DNA of 64,000 bases from UBA7398 sp963978235 (GCA_963978235.1 CAXBQM010000001.1:1-64000); one strand, 5' to 3'; positions 42,166 through 50,952 are shown, counted from the stretch's first letter. Notes: a model not told the origin generated them from the letters alone. A program made the numbers and translations.

Positions 42166-42700
42166 AGTGGTTCATCACATGGTTCATCGCTGATTCAATA
42201 TCGGAGCACCAAGCAACTAATTCATGTTGACCAGGTTTCATAAAGTTTTTCTCCGTGAGGTGCTCTAAGGCAACTCGAAGTGATGTGTACGTTTGATGAG
42301 GGTCAATCACTGCAATCGGTTTAGCGTGAAATCCTAAATATCGTCCAACCCAAATCTCAAAGAATTCTTCAAGAGTTCCGATTCCGCCCGGCAAAACAAA
42401 GAATGCATCGGCTAGTTCCTCTATCTTCTTCTTTCGCGAACGCATATCTGCAACAACTATTAATTCACTGCTTTCATGATCGGCAAACTCTAAATTCGTA
42501 AGTTTCTCGGGAATCACGCCGATTGTTCGTCCGTTCTGTGAGCGAGCACCTTCCGAAATCTTTCCCATGACGGAGATTCGACCACCACCAGAGACAAGCT
42601 CATGACCGGCTTGTGCAATCGTTGCACCAACATTAAAGCCGAGTTCGAGATTTTCTGGCGCAATTGTTGGCGATGAGGAACAGAAGACTGCAATTCGCAC
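42155..42700 (-). CDS. LOG family protein (nucleotide 5'-monophosphate phosphoribohydrolase)
   Basis: A 181-residue Rossmann-fold hydrolase. LVSGGGRISVMGKISEGA, ADMRSRKKKIEELADAFFVLPGGIGTLEEFFEIW (with the catalytic Arg and the PGGXGTXXE motif) identify the LOG family. It releases the base from AMP-type or cytokinin nucleotides; Rv1205 makes cytokinins in mycobacteria. GTG 42700 lies 6 nt from TACAGT; the frame to 42766 would run through the dapD promoter and start and is rejected. It diverges from dapD. Confidence 0.92.
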   Translation of the reverse strand: MRIAVFCSSSPTIAPENLELGFNVGATIAQAGHELVSGGGRISVMGKISEGARSQNGRTIGVIPEKLTNLEFADHESSELIVVADMRSRKKKIEELADAFFVLPGGIGTLEEFFEIWVGRYLGFHAKPIAVIDPHQTYTSLRVALEHLTEKNFMKPGQHELVAWCSDIESAMNHVMNHYEE

Positions 42701-42706
42701 GGCGTC

Positions 42707-42712
42707 ACTGTA
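42707..42712 (-). promoter_or_regulatory. Leaderless -10 element of the LOG-SRPBCC-sigma4 operon
   Basis: Minus-strand TACAGT, 6 nt before the GTG at 42700, only 11 bp from the dapD hexamer on the other strand. Confidence 0.6.
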
Positions 42713-42723
42713 GTGCGAGTTGG

Positions 42724-42729
42724 TACGGT
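42724..42729 (+). promoter_or_regulatory. Leaderless -10 element of dapD
   Basis: TACGGT, 6 nt before the ATG at 42736. Confidence 0.6.
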
Positions 42730-42735
42730 TCTCAC

Positions 42736-43653
42736 ATGAGCACCGCTTTTGGTAACGGAATTGCAACCGTGGCTACAGATGGCACTGTCCTCGATACCCG
42801 TTACACACAATTCGGCTTAGGAAAAAACACGGGCCAACTTCCAACCATTTCGAACGCCCAACACGAACTTGCCGCTATTAGATCTGTCTCTCTTAAGCCG
42901 ATTTCTATTGAGATTGATCTGACAAAGGCACCCGCTGATGCAAGCGATGTATATCTTCGCCTTCATCTACTTTCAGCTCGACATATCAAACCGCATGGAC
43001 TCTCCCTTGACGGTGTCTTTGGTTTACTTTCAAATGTTGTCTGGACGTCACTCGGTCCTTGTGCAGTCGCAGAATTCGCGAGAGTGCGTGAAGCAATAAT
43101 CGCTAAATTCGGTTTCATCGCAATCTACGGTGTTGATAAATTCCCACGAATGGTTGATTACGTCATTCCAGATGGTGTGCGAATTGCTGATGCCGATCGT
43201 GTTCGACTTGGTGCACATCTCGCAGCTGGCACCACAGTGATGCATGAAGGTTTTGTGAATTTCAATGCTGGAACTCTTGGAACATCAATGGTGGAAGGAC
43301 GAATATCTGCAGGTGTTGTTGTTGACGATGGCAGCGATATTGGTGGTGGTGCTTCCATCATGGGGACATTAAGCGGTGGCGGCAAAGAAGTAATTTCCAT
43401 TGGTAAGAAATGTCTGCTCGGTGCCAATTCAGGTGTGGGTATAAGTCTTGGCGATGAGTGTGTTGTTGAAGCAGGCGTTTACATCACCGCAGGTTCAAAG
43501 ATTTCACTTCCGGATAACACCACGATCAAAGCGCGCGAACTTTCTGGCGCACACGGTCTGCTCTTCCGGAGAAATTCCCAATCTGGTCGACTTGAAGCAA
43601 CACCTCGCACCGGAACTTGGGGCGGGTTAAATTCGATTCTTCACTCTAACTAA
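42736..43653 (+). CDS. dapD: Tetrahydrodipicolinate N-succinyltransferase DapD
   Basis: A 305-residue acyltransferase of lysine/diaminopimelate synthesis, providing the substrate that leads to DapC. The actinobacterial form has a long N-terminal domain (to about 165), then a left-handed beta-helix: VRLGAHLAAGTTVMHEGFVNFNAGTLG, MVEGRISAGVVVDDGSDIGGGASIMGTLSGGG, KCLLGANSGVGISLGDECVVEAGVYI. The glutamate in VEGRIS is a conserved active-site residue. ATG 42736 is fixed by TACGGT 6 nt before. Mycobacterial dapD (Rv1201c) also lies near a LOG gene (Rv1205). Confidence 0.95.
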   Translation: MSTAFGNGIATVATDGTVLDTRYTQFGLGKNTGQLPTISNAQHELAAIRSVSLKPISIEIDLTKAPADASDVYLRLHLLSARHIKPHGLSLDGVFGLLSNVVWTSLGPCAVAEFARVREAIIAKFGFIAIYGVDKFPRMVDYVIPDGVRIADADRVRLGAHLAAGTTVMHEGFVNFNAGTLGTSMVEGRISAGVVVDDGSDIGGGASIMGTLSGGGKEVISIGKKCLLGANSGVGISLGDECVVEAGVYITAGSKISLPDNTTIKARELSGAHGLLFRRNSQSGRLEATPRTGTWGGLNSILHSN

Positions 43654-43675
43654 TAATCAACACTCGAACTAAAAG

Positions 43676-44998
43676 TTAACAGGGAGCAGTACGCCCGCGC
43701 GCGAGATACGAGGCTAACTGGCAATTATCGCTTTCATCATTTGTGGCAGTGATTACCGGTAAGCCAAACCACGTTGATGGAAGTTTTACTCTCGAGCGAA
43801 AGATTTCGCCCGTTAATTTCACATATTTTCCGGAAGCAGAATAACCTTGAATTGCAACCACACTTCCAGTCTTACTTCGCGCAAGAACTCGATAACTCAC
43901 CACATCAGGCAGACCAAATGCACTTGCCATGAGTTTTTGCGGAATATCTCGGCTCCACATGTAATAGCGAGGGTTAAGTTGTGAACTGACACTCCACGTA
44001 TCAGCGACGCTGATGAGATATGGCAGCGTTCCGCCCCAAACATCTCGCACATCTTGTGTCGCTCCCGCGCTCGAAGAGAAGAAATATGTGTTTGCAGGTT
44101 TACCGTTAAATGTAACCACTTGACCCGAATTTGAATCAATACTCGTTCTATTGACTGCGTTTTTCCATAATTGTCCATAGATTGGTTCAATCTCTTTTGA
44201 ATACCCAACAAAATTCTGATCGGCAATAGTGTTGTAAAGATTGCAGTCACATTCTTTTCGCACCGTTGAGATTTTTGTTAGTGCAAAAGTTCGTGAGGCA
44301 ATGGCTTGCGCTTCTAACGCTGCTGCTGGCCACGACGATGGAACTTCACCTATCCCCCATAAATATTCATCATGGAGTTTTAGCGCATTCACAACTTCTA
44401 ATTTTGGCCCGGCAACTGTCGAAACAACTTTCAGAGAAAGCGAGCCATACTTATACAACGACGTGGCAGTGAGAGTCTCATTGCCAACTCGAATAAGTGA
44501 ATTAGCGTTCCACGTCACTGTGAACTGGGAATCGCCTTTGAGTGGAGCAAATTTTGCAGTTGGTGAATTTAATTGTGGAATCAAGACACCGGCTACGAGC
44601 GCAAAATTCGTCGCAATATCACCGCTATAAGTACCCACTAATGAACCATCGCTTCTTAATATGGAGTATTCGCTACCGGGTGTTGCGGGATTGCCGAGCG
44701 AAATTGTTGTTTGGTTTAAGAGATGGCCGATATTGACTCTCACTACCTGGCTATCACTTACTTGTTGTACCTGAGTTCCTGGGTAGTAATAGTTAAGAAT
44801 CTCCACCGCGCTCTTTCCTTCAAGCGCTTGGCCTCGTGCCCCGATCTGACTCATACCTACGCCATGGCCATAACCAGAACCGGTGAAAGTAAAACTAGCC
44901 GGAATTTCTGCAGAGTGAGCGGCGCTTGAAAAATTTATCGCAGAGAACGTTATGAGAAATGCGATTGCGCCGCGAGCGCGATGCTTAAACATCCTCAT
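43676..44998 (-). CDS. Exported SpoIID/LytB domain protein
   Basis: A 440-residue secreted protein. The N-terminal signal segment (GAIAFLITFSAINFSSAAHSA) ends with a likely cleavage after AHSA. FTGSGYGHGVGMSQIGARGQALEGKSAVEILNYYYPGTQV follows, then LHDEYLWGIGEVPSSWPAAALEAQAIASRTFAL, the SpoIID signature. In sporulating bacteria SpoIID is a lytic transglycosylase; in this non-sporulating type of organism it probably remodels peptidoglycan. Final gene of the glycan export operon, overlapping the ATPase gene by 8-14 bp depending on which of two ATGs (44998 or 44992) is used. Confidence 0.88.
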   Translation of the reverse strand: MRMFKHRARGAIAFLITFSAINFSSAAHSAEIPASFTFTGSGYGHGVGMSQIGARGQALEGKSAVEILNYYYPGTQVQQVSDSQVVRVNIGHLLNQTTISLGNPATPGSEYSILRSDGSLVGTYSGDIATNFALVAGVLIPQLNSPTAKFAPLKGDSQFTVTWNANSLIRVGNETLTATSLYKYGSLSLKVVSTVAGPKLEVVNALKLHDEYLWGIGEVPSSWPAAALEAQAIASRTFALTKISTVRKECDCNLYNTIADQNFVGYSKEIEPIYGQLWKNAVNRTSIDSNSGQVVTFNGKPANTYFFSSSAGATQDVRDVWGGTLPYLISVADTWSVSSQLNPRYYMWSRDIPQKLMASAFGLPDVVSYRVLARSKTGSVVAIQGYSASGKYVKLTGEIFRSRVKLPSTWFGLPVITATNDESDNCQLASYLARGRTAPC

Positions 44999-45794
44999 CG
45001 ATCATTGGGCTACTGCCCACTTCGAGGAATTTCTTATATTCCGAAATAACAGATTTCGGCTTTCCTTTACTTATTAATTTTCCTTTGTGAATCCAGATAA
45101 CTTCATTACATACCTCTTCAATTGTGGCAAGTGCGTGACTTACTAAAATTAAAGCTCGATTGCTAGAGCGCAATTCTTTTACTCGATTGAGTGATTTGGT
45201 TTTAAACTTAGCATCACCCGTACTTAGCGCTTCATCAATAATTAAGATATCTGGCTCTACCGATACAGCTACTGCAAATGCCAAACGTGAAAACATTCCA
45301 GATGAGTACGTACGCATGGGCGCATCAATCACTTCGCCTAATTCAGCAAATTCAACAATCTCATCAAACTTTTCCTCAATTTCAGATTTACTTAAACCGG
45401 CAGCAAGGCCGCCTAAAATCACATTGTCGCGTCCAGTCATCTCTTGATTGAAACCGACTCCTAACGCTAATAACGTCCCAACATTTCCATAAAGTTCTAC
45501 GCGACCAGAAGTTGGTGGCAAAATTCCCGAAATTGTCCGCATTAAAGTTGATTTTCCAGCGCCATTTGCGCCAACTACGCCCAATACCGAGCCATAAGAA
45601 ATTTCTAAATTGAATTCGGATACTGCGTGCACTACGCGAGTTTGTTTTTTTCCGCGACTTGCATGGAGCAATCTATTTCTCAATGTTGGACGTTTATCGA
45701 GTGTGGTCTTATAGACAACAGATAGATCGTGCACTGAAAGCGCGATATCGCCTTTTTTCTGCGGATGTTTATTAGATGCGGACAGCGAACTCAC
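44985..45794 (-). CDS. ABC transporter ATPase for polysaccharide export (RfbE/Wzt/TagH-like)
   Basis: A 269-residue ATPase. GVVGANGAGKSTLMRTISGIL is Walker A, YSSGMFSRLAFAVAVS the signature motif and PDILIIDEALSTGD Walker B; VSHALATIEEVC is the H-loop. The AVSEFNLEISYGSVLGVVGANGAG layout is that of exporters of O-antigen, teichoic acid or mycobacterial galactan (Rv3781). No C-terminal carbohydrate-binding domain is present, so chain-end recognition is unlikely. GTG start with AAGGGAG directly upstream; it overlaps the permease gene by 23 bp. Confidence 0.92.
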   Translation of the reverse strand: MSSLSASNKHPQKKGDIALSVHDLSVVYKTTLDKRPTLRNRLLHASRGKKQTRVVHAVSEFNLEISYGSVLGVVGANGAGKSTLMRTISGILPPTSGRVELYGNVGTLLALGVGFNQEMTGRDNVILGGLAAGLSKSEIEEKFDEIVEFAELGEVIDAPMRTYSSGMFSRLAFAVAVSVEPDILIIDEALSTGDAKFKTKSLNRVKELRSSNRALILVSHALATIEEVCNEVIWIHKGKLISKGKPKSVISEYKKFLEVGSSPMIDEDV

Positions 45795-46599
45795 GCTCCC
45801 TTGATAAGAAGAGATAAGTACTCACTATCAATACCAGCGCCGTCCATAATAAAGCTTGTATCAGTTCGTGGAAGACTGGAACTTGCGCATGGACCATGAC
45901 CGTTGACCACATGTTGAGTAACGGATACATCGGGTTGATGTTCTTGAGAAATTGTAGATGTGCATTAAGAGCCGACGCTTCATAGAGGACGGGTGAGAGA
46001 TAAAGCAGAGTGCGCGTCAGATATGGAATGAGATTCTGTGCGTCGCGAAAATAGACATTGATGCATGCAAAAAATATGGCGCAACCGAGTGCAAAGAGGA
46101 AGAAGAGCCCGATCAAGGGAATTGCCCAGAGCATTGACCAAGCAAAAGGGAGGCCGAGAATGAGATGGAAGATAATCAGCACTAATAAAGTCGGAAGAAA
46201 TTTAAAGAGTGAAACAACGGTTGCACTTATTGGCAACATGAGGCGTGGAAATGCTGAGTTGAGTACGAGTCGACCACCTGACGTAATCGATTTTGCACCA
46301 GCAACAATTGCATCAGTAACCAAGTAAAAGATAAAGAGTGAAGCGGTGAGGTGGCCATATCGGGCTTTATCGGCATGTCCACTAATAATGACAATGAGGA
46401 GAAAGTAGACCGCGGAAAGTAATAACGGATTGAGGATCAACCAAATCTGCCCAAATGCTGAACCGTAATTTTGCCGACGAAGTTCTGACCTCGCAAAAGC
46501 GGCCATGAATTGGCGTCGCGAATAGAGCTGGCTCGCATATTTACGAAGTGGTGGAAGTCCACCTTTAAATGGGAGAAAAACCTCGATCGGAGCGCTCAC
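45772..46599 (-). CDS. ABC-2 type permease for polysaccharide export (Wzm/RfbD-like)
   Basis: A 275-residue permease with six predicted helices. FARSELRRQNYGSAFGQIWLILNPLLLSAVYFLL is the typical amphipathic interface plus first helix, and FRDAQNLIPYLTRTLLYLSPVLYE is the conserved ABC-2 motif. With the ATPase gene it forms a lipid-linked glycan flippase/exporter. Its ATG overlaps the glycosyltransferase stop by 4 bp. Confidence 0.92.
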   Translation of the reverse strand: MSAPIEVFLPFKGGLPPLRKYASQLYSRRQFMAAFARSELRRQNYGSAFGQIWLILNPLLLSAVYFLLIVIISGHADKARYGHLTASLFIFYLVTDAIVAGAKSITSGGRLVLNSAFPRLMLPISATVVSLFKFLPTLLVLIIFHLILGLPFAWSMLWAIPLIGLFFLFALGCAIFFACINVYFRDAQNLIPYLTRTLLYLSPVLYEASALNAHLQFLKNINPMYPLLNMWSTVMVHAQVPVFHELIQALLWTALVLIVSTYLFLSREREFAVRI

Positions 46600-47588
46600 G
46601 TGCTCAGGCTACCTTGCGCAAGCTTTTTCGGTGAGGATAAAAAGCCAATTCCCCATGACATATGCATGGTGAAGAGGATCATTGGTAAACGAATTCGTTC
46701 ACTCCAAGTTTTTCCAATGAAGAGCGAGCAAAAAATTAGCGAAATCAAATAGGAAATAAAGAGCGCGCTAAATTCCGGTTGGATCGTGGTTGCGAGAATT
46801 GATATGAGCGAAACAAGTACTGCTATCGGTGGAGCTAAGTAGCGAAAATTGACTGTTTCTGGGTAACGGCGTGAGACTGCTCGACGCCACCTGCCATATT
46901 CGAAATATTGTTTGGCAAGCGAGGAAATTCTCTTTCTTGGTCGATACGTGACAATTAATTTCGGATCAAACCACACTAAGCCGCCTGCTTGTCGAAGCCG
47001 GTAATTCATCTCCCAATCTTGCGCACGAGTAAATTCTTCATCGTAACCACCAACTGCTAAGACTGCAGATTTTTGAAATGTCCCTAAATAAACAGTATCT
47101 GCTGGCCCTTCAGCGCCACCCGTGTGAAAACGTGAAGCGCCAACACCAATCACTGACCGCATCGCTCGAGCAACTGCTTTCTGGAATGGCGTGAGACCTT
47201 CCGCCGCCATAATCCCGCCGACATTCACTGCGCCGGTTCGTTGCATCGTTTCTACGGCGTTTGAAATATATGAAGGTGATATTTCTGAGTGGCCATCAAT
47301 TCGCACAACAATCTCATGCTGTGCTGCAGCAAAAGCAAGATTGAGTGCATCCGGTGTTCGCCCTGATGGGTTGGAAACTATCCGTACTCTGCTCTCTTGA
47401 CGAACAATCTCTGCCGCAACTTTTTCGGTACCGTCACGTGATGGGCCGAGTGCCAAAATCACTTCTACCGTTCCTAAATAATCTTGCGCGAGGATGGTTT
47501 TTACCGCAGCATGAAGATGGTCGGCCTCATTCAGTATTGGAATCACAACTGAAACTGGCGGATAAGACCCTGAGATTGAGTTTCCCAT
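46596..47588 (-). CDS. Family 2 glycosyltransferase (ExoA-like)
   Basis: A roughly 330-residue membrane-associated GT-A glycosyltransferase: VSVVIPILNEADHLHAAVKTILAQDY, DGTEKVAAEI, VRIDGHSEISP (DXD-like site) and RAQDWEMNYRLRQAGG, followed by three C-terminal membrane helices. It resembles succinoglycan-type ExoA enzymes; donor sugar is unknown. ATG 47588 (MGNSISGS) is chosen because TACCTT lies 9 nt upstream; ATG 47612 would leave 12 bp to the divergent LCP gene. First gene of the export operon. Confidence 0.88.
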   Translation of the reverse strand: MGNSISGSYPPVSVVIPILNEADHLHAAVKTILAQDYLGTVEVILALGPSRDGTEKVAAEIVRQESRVRIVSNPSGRTPDALNLAFAAAQHEIVVRIDGHSEISPSYISNAVETMQRTGAVNVGGIMAAEGLTPFQKAVARAMRSVIGVGASRFHTGGAEGPADTVYLGTFQKSAVLAVGGYDEEFTRAQDWEMNYRLRQAGGLVWFDPKLIVTYRPRKRISSLAKQYFEYGRWRRAVSRRYPETVNFRYLAPPIAVLVSLISILATTIQPEFSALFISYLISLIFCSLFIGKTWSERIRLPMILFTMHMSWGIGFLSSPKKLAQGSLST

Positions 47589-47612
47589 AACGAATAAAAG
47601 GTATCGCCCCAT

Positions 47613-47618
47613 TACGCT
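47613..47618 (+). promoter_or_regulatory. Leaderless -10 element of the LCP gene
   Basis: TACGCT, 6 nt before the GTG at 47625. Confidence 0.6.
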
Positions 47619-47624
47619 ACAGCC

Positions 47625-48722
47625 GTGAAATCAACGCGCGCAATCCGGTTTTTTACCGGACTTTCAATCGCGCTAGTAGCAATTTCGGCCATTGGTGCGA
47701 TTGGTCTCGGTGGTCTCTCTTCGCAACTCAATCGCACATCAGTCTTCGATGGTCTGAAAAATAGACCGCGCTCTGCTTCGAGTGCTGTTAATTATCTTGT
47801 TGTGGGTTCGGATACCCGCGAAGGACTTACTAAAGAACAACAACGCGCACTCCGAGTGGGAAGTACAAAGACCGCTGCTGGAAAACGTTCGGACACCATG
47901 TTGCTCGTGCACATTTCAAAGAAGCGAGATAAAGCCGTTATTGTTTCAATTCCACGAGATACGTTTGCACTCATTCCGGCACATACCAACGCTTCGGGAA
48001 AATTAGTTGCGGAAAGTTATTCGAAAATCAATTCATCGTTTAATTGGGGTGGAGCGCCATTACTTATTGAAACTCTCGAAAATATGACCAAATTGCGTAT
48101 CGACCATTACGTGGAAGTTAATTTTGCAGGATTCGCAAATATGGTGGATGCACTTGGTGGCATTGAAGTTTGTTCAAAAGTTGCAATCAATGATCCGAAG
48201 AGCCACCTCATCATGGATGCGGGCACGCATGTATTGAATGGAATTGAAGCGTTGAAATATGTCCGCACTCGTGACTTTGATGGCATGGGTGATTTAGGAC
48301 GAATGCAACGACAACAGCAATTCGTGAGCGCGGTACTCCGGAAGGCAACAAGTGCGGGCGTGCTCCTTAACCCCATCAAATTAGTGAGCTTTGTGAATTC
48401 AGCAATGAGCGCAGTTTCAACCGATGAGAATTTAAATAAAGATGACTTAATAACTTTGGCGAAACAGATGAAGAATCTCTCCGCATCAAAAGTACGAACA
48501 TTGACGGTGCCGTTAAAGTTTTATGACTATAACTCTCGTGGCGTTACCGCTGCCGTGTTGTGGGATCCGGTCCTCGCACCAGAACTCTTCCAACGGCTCA
48601 GTAACGATGAAGCGATTGTTGATTCCGTCTCCCCGTCCGCCTCGCCTTCGGCTTCGCCAACTTTGGTTGATAAATTCAAGACTCGCACGGCAGCGGAAAA
48701 TCCCTGCGGAGCTCTGAAGTAA
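47625..48722 (+). CDS. LytR-CpsA-Psr (LCP) family wall glycopolymer ligase
   Basis: A 365-residue membrane-anchored enzyme that transfers lipid-linked glycans to peptidoglycan. One N-terminal helix (FFTGLSIALVAISAIGAIGLGG) leads to the LCP domain: NYLVVGSDTREG, KRSDTMLLVHI, VIVSIPRDTFALIP, EVNFAGFANMVDALGGIEVC and ALKYVRTRDFDGMGDLGRMQRQQQF, with the pyrophosphate-binding Arg and Asp residues intact. The C-terminus is a Ser/Pro/Ala repeat (SPSASPSASPT). GTG start. It diverges from the glycan export operon and is followed by ugd. Confidence 0.94.
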   Translation: MKSTRAIRFFTGLSIALVAISAIGAIGLGGLSSQLNRTSVFDGLKNRPRSASSAVNYLVVGSDTREGLTKEQQRALRVGSTKTAAGKRSDTMLLVHISKKRDKAVIVSIPRDTFALIPAHTNASGKLVAESYSKINSSFNWGGAPLLIETLENMTKLRIDHYVEVNFAGFANMVDALGGIEVCSKVAINDPKSHLIMDAGTHVLNGIEALKYVRTRDFDGMGDLGRMQRQQQFVSAVLRKATSAGVLLNPIKLVSFVNSAMSAVSTDENLNKDDLITLAKQMKNLSASKVRTLTVPLKFYDYNSRGVTAAVLWDPVLAPELFQRLSNDEAIVDSVSPSASPSASPTLVDKFKTRTAAENPCGALK

Positions 48723-48725
48723 GGT
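48720..48725 (+). promoter_or_regulatory. Possible leaderless -10 element of ugd
   Basis: TAAGGT, 6 nt before the GTG at 48732. It overlaps the LCP stop codon; the AAGG could instead serve as a ribosome site in a shared transcript. Confidence 0.45.
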
Positions 48726-48731
48726 AAGCGC

Positions 48732-50045
48732 GTGCTCAAACTTTCAGTAATCGGAACTGGTTATCTCGGCGCAACCCATGCCGCAGCGATGTCCTCGCTG
48801 GGATTCGAAGTTGTCGGTGTAGATGTAGATCCGGCAAAAGTTCACGCGTTATCTCAAGGGAAAGTTCCATTCTTTGAACCTGGGCTAGAGGATTTACTCG
48901 AACAAGAAGTGAAATCTGGTCGATTAATCTTTACAACGGATTTTTCAGCGCTCAAAGATTGTGATGTTCATTTTATTTGCGTTGGAACTCCACAAACAAA
49001 AGGCTCACTCGCTGCTGATATGACATATGTCAATGCCGCACTTGATGCGGTAGCGCCTCATGCAAAATCAGGTTCACTTGTTGTTGGTAAATCCACGGTC
49101 CCGGTTGGTACTGCTCAACGCTTACACGACAGATTAAAAAAGGTTTCTCCCAATGCAGACCTTGCGTGGAATCCAGAATTTCTCCGTGAGGGTTTTGCGG
49201 TAGAAGATACGCTCCGCCCGAATCGACTCGTCGTTGGCGTGACAAATGATTCGTCAGAAAATATTCTCAAAGAAGTTTATAAAGATCTCTTAGCCGCAAA
49301 TATCCCTTGGATTCGCGCAGATCTACCTACCGCGGAATTAGTAAAAGTGGCTGCTAATTCATTTCTTGCCACAAAAATTTCATTCATTAATGCCATGGCT
49401 GAAGTGTGCGAAGCCGCTGATGGCGATGTCACCGTGTTAGCGCAAGCAATTGGTCATGATCCTCGAATTGGTTCGCGTTTTCTCCAAGCAGGTATTGGCT
49501 TTGGCGGCGGTTGCTTACCCAAGGATATTCGCGCATTTATGGCACGAGCAGATGAATTAGGTGCACGCCAAGCCTTGGAATTCCTTCGAGAGATCGACTC
49601 AATTAATTTGCGTGCTCGACAACGAATGATCGAATTAGTGAGAGCTGATCTCTCTGAAGATCTCAAGGGCAAAAAGATTGCGGTATTAGGCGCCGCATTT
49701 AAACCAGATAGTGATGATGTGAGAGATTCGCCAGCGCTAGATATTGCTTCCCAGATTCACTCTGCCGGCGCAGATGTTGTCGTCCATGATCCAAAAGCGA
49801 TTGAGAATGCGCGCGCTCGATTCCCTCGACTTGGTTTTGCCGAGAGCATTGATGAATGCGTCAAAGGTGCGGATTTACTTCTTCACTTAACTGAATGGAA
49901 AGAGTATCGAGCGCTCGATCCAGTTGCAGTGAAAAAATTGGTGAAGAACGCGATCGTCATTGATGGTCGCAATCATCTCGATCGCGAGAAGTGGCTAGCT
50001 GCCGGTTGGAAATTCCGTGCGCTTGGCCGGACGCATCACAATTAA
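48732..50045 (+). CDS. ugd: UDP-glucose 6-dehydrogenase
   Basis: A 437-residue enzyme oxidising UDP-glucose to UDP-glucuronate for wall or capsule glycans. The NAD motif is VIGTGYLGATHAAAMSSLG, with FFEPGLEDLL and GKSTVPVGTA further on. Catalytic Cys261 lies in FGGGCLPKDIRAF, and the C-terminal domain has LGAAFKPDSDDVRDSPALDI. GDP-mannose dehydrogenase is the main alternative, but the motif spacing favours UDP-glucose. It follows the LCP gene by 9 bp. GTG start. Confidence 0.93.
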   Translation: MLKLSVIGTGYLGATHAAAMSSLGFEVVGVDVDPAKVHALSQGKVPFFEPGLEDLLEQEVKSGRLIFTTDFSALKDCDVHFICVGTPQTKGSLAADMTYVNAALDAVAPHAKSGSLVVGKSTVPVGTAQRLHDRLKKVSPNADLAWNPEFLREGFAVEDTLRPNRLVVGVTNDSSENILKEVYKDLLAANIPWIRADLPTAELVKVAANSFLATKISFINAMAEVCEAADGDVTVLAQAIGHDPRIGSRFLQAGIGFGGGCLPKDIRAFMARADELGARQALEFLREIDSINLRARQRMIELVRADLSEDLKGKKIAVLGAAFKPDSDDVRDSPALDIASQIHSAGADVVVHDPKAIENARARFPRLGFAESIDECVKGADLLLHLTEWKEYRALDPVAVKKLVKNAIVIDGRNHLDREKWLAAGWKFRALGRTHHN

Positions 50046-50047
50046 CG

Positions 50048-50446
50048 ATGGCAAATTCGCAATCAGATATTGACTTCGCACTCTCTTTAAAGAATTGGGC
50101 CGTAGTAGGGCTTGGTAATAATCCAGAACGAGCCGCTTATGGAGTTGCAAAAGTTCTCCTTGATAAGGGTCATCGCATATTTCCTATTTATCCTCGCGCC
50201 GAAGTAGTTCACGGCCAACCCGGTTATGTCACTTTAAGTGAGGTACCGGAAGCGATAGATGTTGTTGATTTATTCGTTAACTCTTCCCGGGCTGGCGAAT
50301 TCGTTGATCAAGCAATCGCAATTGGGGCTAAGGCAGTTTGGTTACAACTTGATGTCCACGACGATGCCGCAATAGCTCGTGCGGAAGCCGCTGGACTTAA
50401 GGCGATTTTTGACCGTTGCCCTGCAATTGAGTATCGGAAGCGTTAA
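50048..50446 (+). CDS. CoA-binding domain protein (YccU-like)
   Basis: A 132-residue single-domain Rossmann protein. NWAVVGLGNNPERAAYGVAKVLLDKGHRIFPIYPR is the CoA-binding signature, and DVVDLFVNSSRAGEFVDQAIAIGAKAVWLQLDV continues the fold. Family members bind CoA but have no known enzymatic role. The frame opens at 49991 within ugd; ATG 50048, 2 bp after the ugd stop, fits the family start. The stop shares TTAA with convergent purE. Confidence 0.9.
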   Translation: MANSQSDIDFALSLKNWAVVGLGNNPERAAYGVAKVLLDKGHRIFPIYPRAEVVHGQPGYVTLSEVPEAIDVVDLFVNSSRAGEFVDQAIAIGAKAVWLQLDVHDDAAIARAEAAGLKAIFDRCPAIEYRKR

Positions 50447-50952
50447 AAACCAGTTCGTTGCGTCAACTTATTCTGCAGATTCTTTCCTTTTTCAATTGCA
50501 AGATCATGTATTTCTCTCGCGTACTTCAATAATTTTTCGGAGATTGAATGATCGTGTGTTGCAAGAATTCTTAACGCTAAAAGCCCAGCATTTCGCGCAT
50601 TATCTATGCCAACAGTGGCGACCGGTACTCCGGCTGGCATCTGCACAATTGAAAGTAAGGAATCCATACCATCAAGATTCTTCAGTGATACTGGTACGCC
50701 AATTACTGGTAGCACTGTCTGCGCTGCCACCATTCCTGGTAAATGAGCTGCACCACCAGCGCCAGCAATAATTACGGAATAACCATTACGTGCTGCCGAC
50801 TCTGCAAACGCAGACATCTCAGCAGGCATTCGATGAGCAGAGAGAACTTCTGCACTGTATGTCACACCAAATTCATCTAAAATCTTTCCGGCTTCTTGCA
50901 TGACTGGCCAATCTGAATCTGAACCCATAATGATCGCAACGCGCTTATTCAT
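50443..50952 (-). CDS. purE: N5-carboxyaminoimidazole ribonucleotide mutase PurE
   Basis: A 169-residue purine enzyme moving the carboxyl group from N5-CAIR to CAIR. AIIMGSDSDWPVM and VLSAHRMPAEM carry active-site Ser, Asp and His; IAGAGGAAHLPGMVAAQTVLPVIGVPV completes the signature. It overlaps purK by 8 bp, so the two steps are expressed together. Confidence 0.96.
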   Translation of the reverse strand: MNKRVAIIMGSDSDWPVMQEAGKILDEFGVTYSAEVLSAHRMPAEMSAFAESAARNGYSVIIAGAGGAAHLPGMVAAQTVLPVIGVPVSLKNLDGMDSLLSIVQMPAGVPVATVGIDNARNAGLLALRILATHDHSISEKLLKYAREIHDLAIEKGKNLQNKLTQRTGF

